From positions 248,001 through 312,000 of the forward strand of contig CP048725.1 in the NCBI GenBank assembly GCA_022641835.1: DNA of 64,000 nucleotides, given 5' to 3'. Origin of the DNA: Petasospora fabianii (lineage: Eukaryota; Ascomycota; Saccharomycetes; Phaffomycetales; Wickerhamomycetaceae). Position 1 is the first letter of the stretch. Each line of letters begins with the position of its first letter. The translations under genes were made by a program, and so were the position numbers. Shown in pieces: positions 60,681 through 64,000 of the stretch. Under the pieces are notes generated by a model, which saw nothing but the letters and a program-made list of their open reading frames with translations, was not told the origin of the DNA and made no database searches.

Positions 60681-60947
60681 TACTGAGCTGCTGGCTGTCC
60701 ATCGAATGAGGTAAAAATAAACATTCACTAGTAGTAATAATGACTGTTCTGTTTTCAATCTCGACCAAGTAGCATGTAGCACCGACTGCCCAATAGGGAA
60801 ATTGTTGATGGGAGCGCGCGGATGTGAAAAAACCTAAAAAATAGAGCGACCTGTGCAGGTAAAACGAAGGGAAACATTTTCAACTTCTCATCTCGCAAGA
60901 TCACGCACTGCTGCCCCTCTGTCTTGTCTCATCCATCTTAAACCAAA
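60681..60947. other. intergenic, NET1 promoter
   Basis: About 270 bp between two plus-strand genes, with a short A-rich stretch near 60828-60845. No further element is recognised. Confidence 0.5.
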
Positions 60948-63900
60948 ATGATGAAGTTGCAAGTGGTGCTTGTCCCACCGAGCGCCCTCAAAGAGCGCAC
61001 GAAGCCGCGCAACGCTGCTCCTGTCGGCCGTGCGCAGGCCGCCTGGGGCCATGGAGTCCCATCATCTCCCTACGTTAGGGACATTAGCACATCCACCCCT
61101 AACCCTAACTCCTCACTCATGAATCCACAGGCTAAGAACTCGCAGATCATTTCTTCCCCTGAGCCTTCTTCCCTGAGGAAGTTCCTTCACATCACCCAGA
61201 AACACAAGACCCTTCTCACTATCGCTGGTGAGATCAGCGACCGTTTCTCGAAGCTTTACCCTGAAGAAGAGCCACTTTCCATTCTCAAGCTCCAGGATTC
61301 TCAGGAATGTGACTTAGATCCCGACTACACCGCTGGTGATGTATTTGACTACGACAATATAGTTCGTGTTCTTCTCTCAAGAGAGATCAAGTCCTATGAA
61401 GACTCCATCCTCGACTTGGAGAGCGAAGTCAACTCGCATGGTAAACGTCCTGCTTCCCAAAACAGCTCAATTCTCAACATCCCAAAGAAGAGAGCCTCTT
61501 CAAGACGGGAACCAATCTGGGGTGAAGCCAATGACTCCCGTAGATCAACACCACTTTCCAATCAGATCTTCCCAGACGAGTCCATGCTCGATGCTGACAA
61601 GACCACCAACAAGTCACACCGCAATATTTCCATCAATGGTCAAGATTCAGATCTGTCCCTCCCTCCACCTGAGGATGACAACACCAGATACCTTGATCCA
61701 AAGAAGCAGAAGCCAACCCCTGGTTCTCCACTACCATCATCCAAGAGAATCACCTCTGGTATGCTCGTCGCTCCAGAACCACAGCTCAAGGACGCAGCTG
61801 AGCGTACTCTTCAGGAACAAGAGATTCAAGAAAAGATCACACAAAAGATTATCCCATCAAAGAAGTCACCAGAAGAGCAAGCCAAGTCTTCTCCATCTTT
61901 GAAGGACATCTTGGCTAAAAGAGACACATCTGTCAACCGTAAGAACTTCTTCTCCGATGACAGTGATGACGAAGAGGAGAATGGCAAAGACGGCAAAATC
62001 TCTATCTCTTTGCTCCCTGCCTTGGATAAAAACACTCCTTCCAAGGCTTCTGCTACCAAAAATGGTGAAGAACTCACCCCTGATTCTGTCAAGAAGACCA
62101 GTGCTACCACGCAAGGAAAGTCCGAGACTTCATCTCCTGTGAAGAAGCCAACTGCTGCTCAAACGAAGGCTCAGGAGGCTAAAGCTTCTCAAGAAACAAA
62201 GGCTGTCCAGGAAAAAGAAGAGGCTAAGAAGGCTAGTGAATTGAAGAAGGAAGCAGAAGCTAAAAAGAAGGAGGAAGAAAAGAAGAATGCTGAATTTAAG
62301 AAGGAAGCCGCCAAGAAGGCCGAAGAACTAAAGAGGGCCGAGGAACTGAAGAAGGCCGAAGAACTTAGAAAGGCTGAGGAGGAGAAACAGAGAATGGCTA
62401 AGGAAGAAGAGAAGGCTGCCGAACTAAAGAGACTTGAGGCTAAGAAGGCCGAAGCTTTGAAGTCTATCGCACCTGTTTCCGAGACCCCAGTTAAGACCAT
62501 ATCTCCTAAGGCGTCACAAGAATCCACTGTGGCTCCTGTTGGTTATAAGGACCCATGGTTCTCCAAGGGTGATCTAAACCGGATGATTATCACCGGTAAA
62601 GTCACCCCTGCCCTTAAGGACAAGCTTGCTAATCATTCCAAGGTCAAGAAGCCACTTCCACAGAGATTTACTCGCAAGTTTGTTGTTGATCTCGGTACTC
62701 ACCTCTTCCAATTGCAGTTCACTGGTGAGAGTGTTCCAGCTCCAGTTGAGTCTGCTACTCCGTCCAGAAAGTGTAGTCCAGGGCCTGAGTCCGACGACGA
62801 CCATGATGAAGCAATGGTTGATGCTGACCAGGCCCTATCCCCTCAGACAGAGGAGGCTATTGTTAAGCCAGATCCCTCGCCAGCAAAAGCTGGTGCCATC
62901 ACGACCACCACGACCACCACCAGTGCTGAAGACCTAATACCTTCCCATACCACAACTACCACTGAAGACACAAAACAAGCAGCAGGTGGCCCATCAACCC
63001 CTGCCTCTTCTCAACGGGGCAAGTACCATTACTCGAAAGACTCAAAGTACTACGACCCGAACCTGATCCTGCCTGATATCTTGAGTTTTGAGGATGTTCC
63101 ACTGCTTGAAAAGCACAACAAGGCTATCATGGAGGCTTCTGATGATGATGCTGTTATGGCTGCCAAGAAGTCCAGAACCAGATATATCTACAACAGTAAG
63201 AGACGCGTCGAGAGACGCCTTGATAGCGCTGCCAAGGCTGCTGATACCCCATCCAAGAACGCCACCAAGTCTCAGAGAGCTGCTACGCAAGAGAAGGCCA
63301 AGAAGCAGGAGCAGGCTAACCCGACCGCTGATGAGATGTTGTCTAAGCTGATCGTTCCAAGTACAGAGGTTACCAAAGACGTTTCCACTGCTGACCTCTT
63401 CCAGAAGGCTAGAGATGAGCTTGTTGCCAAGAAGGAACGTTTGGCTAAGGATGCTGAGTCCGTCAAATTGGCCCAGAAAAGTGTCGCTGAGAATGGTACA
63501 CCATCTGCCAAGAAGGTAGCAAAGCTTGTTGAAAAGAAGCCACAGCAGGTAACCGACAGTTCCGACGAGTCTGACTCTGAAAACTATGACTCTGCTCTTG
63601 ACACTATTGACGGTGCCAATAAGAAGGATGCTGAAAAGAAGGCAGGAGAGAAGACGGTGAAGGCAGAGAACATCCTTACGACTACATCCAGTTCGTCCTC
63701 TGACGAAAATAGCTCTTCTGACTCCAGTTCTGGTTCCAGCTCTCGTTCGAGCTCTGACTCCGCTTCTGAATCTAGCTCTGATTCGGGTTCTGGTTCTGAC
63801 TCAGACGACGATGATGATGATGAAGACGACGACGATTCTAGCTCTGATGAGGAGAGCTCTGTCAAGAAGCCAAGAATTGTCAACACACCAAAAAGCTTCT

Positions 63901-64000
63901 CCCAGCCACCATCTAGTAAGCTGGATCTCAGAAAGGCTACGCTCTCCAAAACTCTTGATGAGAAGCTTCCATCATCCCAGCCAAGTCCATCGACTGCAAC
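60948..64000 (+). CDS. NET1: nucleolar silencing and mitotic-exit protein, Net1-like (3' end missing)
   Basis: Net1 anchors Cdc14 and Sir2 in the nucleolus in the RENT complex. The product opens MMKLQVVLVPPSALKERTKP, almost the S. cerevisiae Net1/Tof2 start MYKLQVVLVPPS. An N-terminal globular region (about residues 75-145) includes LRKFLHITQKHKTLLTIAGE, SKLYPEEEPLSILKLQD and DLDPDYTAGDVFDY, like the Net1 N-domain. A long disordered part follows: many SP/TP sites, a Lys/Glu/Ala coiled stretch (about 430-510), a Thr run, and then Ser/Asp/Glu-rich tracts. It runs open through the right edge at 64000 (1017 codons seen). It could correspond to either NET1 or TOF2; their split is specific to Saccharomyces relatives. 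Confidence 0.9.
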   Translation, partial: MMKLQVVLVPPSALKERTKPRNAAPVGRAQAAWGHGVPSSPYVRDISTSTPNPNSSLMNPQAKNSQIISSPEPSSLRKFLHITQKHKTLLTIAGEISDRFSKLYPEEEPLSILKLQDSQECDLDPDYTAGDVFDYDNIVRVLLSREIKSYEDSILDLESEVNSHGKRPASQNSSILNIPKKRASSRREPIWGEANDSRRSTPLSNQIFPDESMLDADKTTNKSHRNISINGQDSDLSLPPPEDDNTRYLDPKKQKPTPGSPLPSSKRITSGMLVAPEPQLKDAAERTLQEQEIQEKITQKIIPSKKSPEEQAKSSPSLKDILAKRDTSVNRKNFFSDDSDDEEENGKDGKISISLLPALDKNTPSKASATKNGEELTPDSVKKTSATTQGKSETSSPVKKPTAAQTKAQEAKASQETKAVQEKEEAKKASELKKEAEAKKKEEEKKNAEFKKEAAKKAEELKRAEELKKAEELRKAEEEKQRMAKEEEKAAELKRLEAKKAEALKSIAPVSETPVKTISPKASQESTVAPVGYKDPWFSKGDLNRMIITGKVTPALKDKLANHSKVKKPLPQRFTRKFVVDLGTHLFQLQFTGESVPAPVESATPSRKCSPGPESDDDHDEAMVDADQALSPQTEEAIVKPDPSPAKAGAITTTTTTTSAEDLIPSHTTTTTEDTKQAAGGPSTPASSQRGKYHYSKDSKYYDPNLILPDILSFEDVPLLEKHNKAIMEASDDDAVMAAKKSRTRYIYNSKRRVERRLDSAAKAADTPSKNATKSQRAATQEKAKKQEQANPTADEMLSKLIVPSTEVTKDVSTADLFQKARDELVAKKERLAKDAESVKLAQKSVAENGTPSAKKVAKLVEKKPQQVTDSSDESDSENYDSALDTIDGANKKDAEKKAGEKTVKAENILTTTSSSSSDENSSSDSSSGSSSRSSSDSASESSSDSGSGSDSDDDDDDEDDDDSSSDEESSVKKPRIVNTPKSFSQPPSSKLDLRKATLSKTLDEKLPSSQPSPSTA

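Noticed and set aside
61097-61112. Telomere-like CCCTAACCCTAAC
   Set aside because: It lies inside the NET1 frame, codes for an ordinary Pro/Asn stretch and is not extended.

Overview
This is nuclear DNA of a budding yeast (Saccharomycotina). Nearly every protein with a recognisable family is a yeast-type housekeeping protein. Genes are dense and on both strands, introns are few and mostly about 56-65 nt with TACTAAC-like branch sites, and the two tRNA genes end in T runs. CTG falls at conserved leucines in RAD18 (codons 30-31) and CHS7 (codon 192), so CUG reads as leucine, which argues against the CUG-Ser and CUG-Ala clades. A Nik1-type hybrid histidine kinase, absent from Saccharomyces cerevisiae, and a CFEM protein place the source outside Saccharomycetaceae, perhaps near Pichiales or Phaffomycetales; I cannot name the species. 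I see no transposon, virus-derived element, CRISPR array or rRNA.

Layout. 0-8 kb: tRNA-Met(CAU), a secreted CFEM protein with a long acidic tail, a protein with four tandem CxxC zinc-binding repeats, ILV3 and MRPS35. 8-17 kb: a glycosylation stretch (class I alpha-mannosidase, PMT2, MNN2-type mannosyltransferase) with MED20 and a doubtful small spliced gene inside it. 17-31 kb: CBK1 kinase, intron-bearing RPL42, CHS7, a Zn2Cys6 factor, an unrecognised helical protein and a PH-domain protein. 31-41 kb: the Nik1 kinase, a second Zn2Cys6 factor, COX7, an FAH-family enzyme and PSH1. 41-51 kb: a PPR-like protein, RAD18, SEC12, pyridoxal kinase and an F-box protein. 51-64 kb: an HCM1-type forkhead factor, BUD31, tRNA-Ser(CGA), NAB3, an ASI1/ASI3-type RING protein, AAT2 and a NET1-type protein that runs off the right edge.

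What stands out is mainly gene structure and promoters. Five of the seven well-supported mRNA introns lie within 14 nt of the start codon (MED20, RPL42, COX7, the FAH-family gene and the gene at 25642), so reading frames alone give the wrong N-termini. In COX7 the intron splits the start codon as A|TG. The CFEM gene appears to carry a 64-nt intron whose retention would replace a 649-residue product with a 212-residue one. Promoters hold four 16-bp direct repeats between COX7 and the FAH gene, three palindromic TTCGCGAA sites between ASI and AAT2, a recurrent TCGCGA core, and MCB/SCB sites upstream of HCM1. The genes are functionally mixed; no multi-gene operon-like system is evident.
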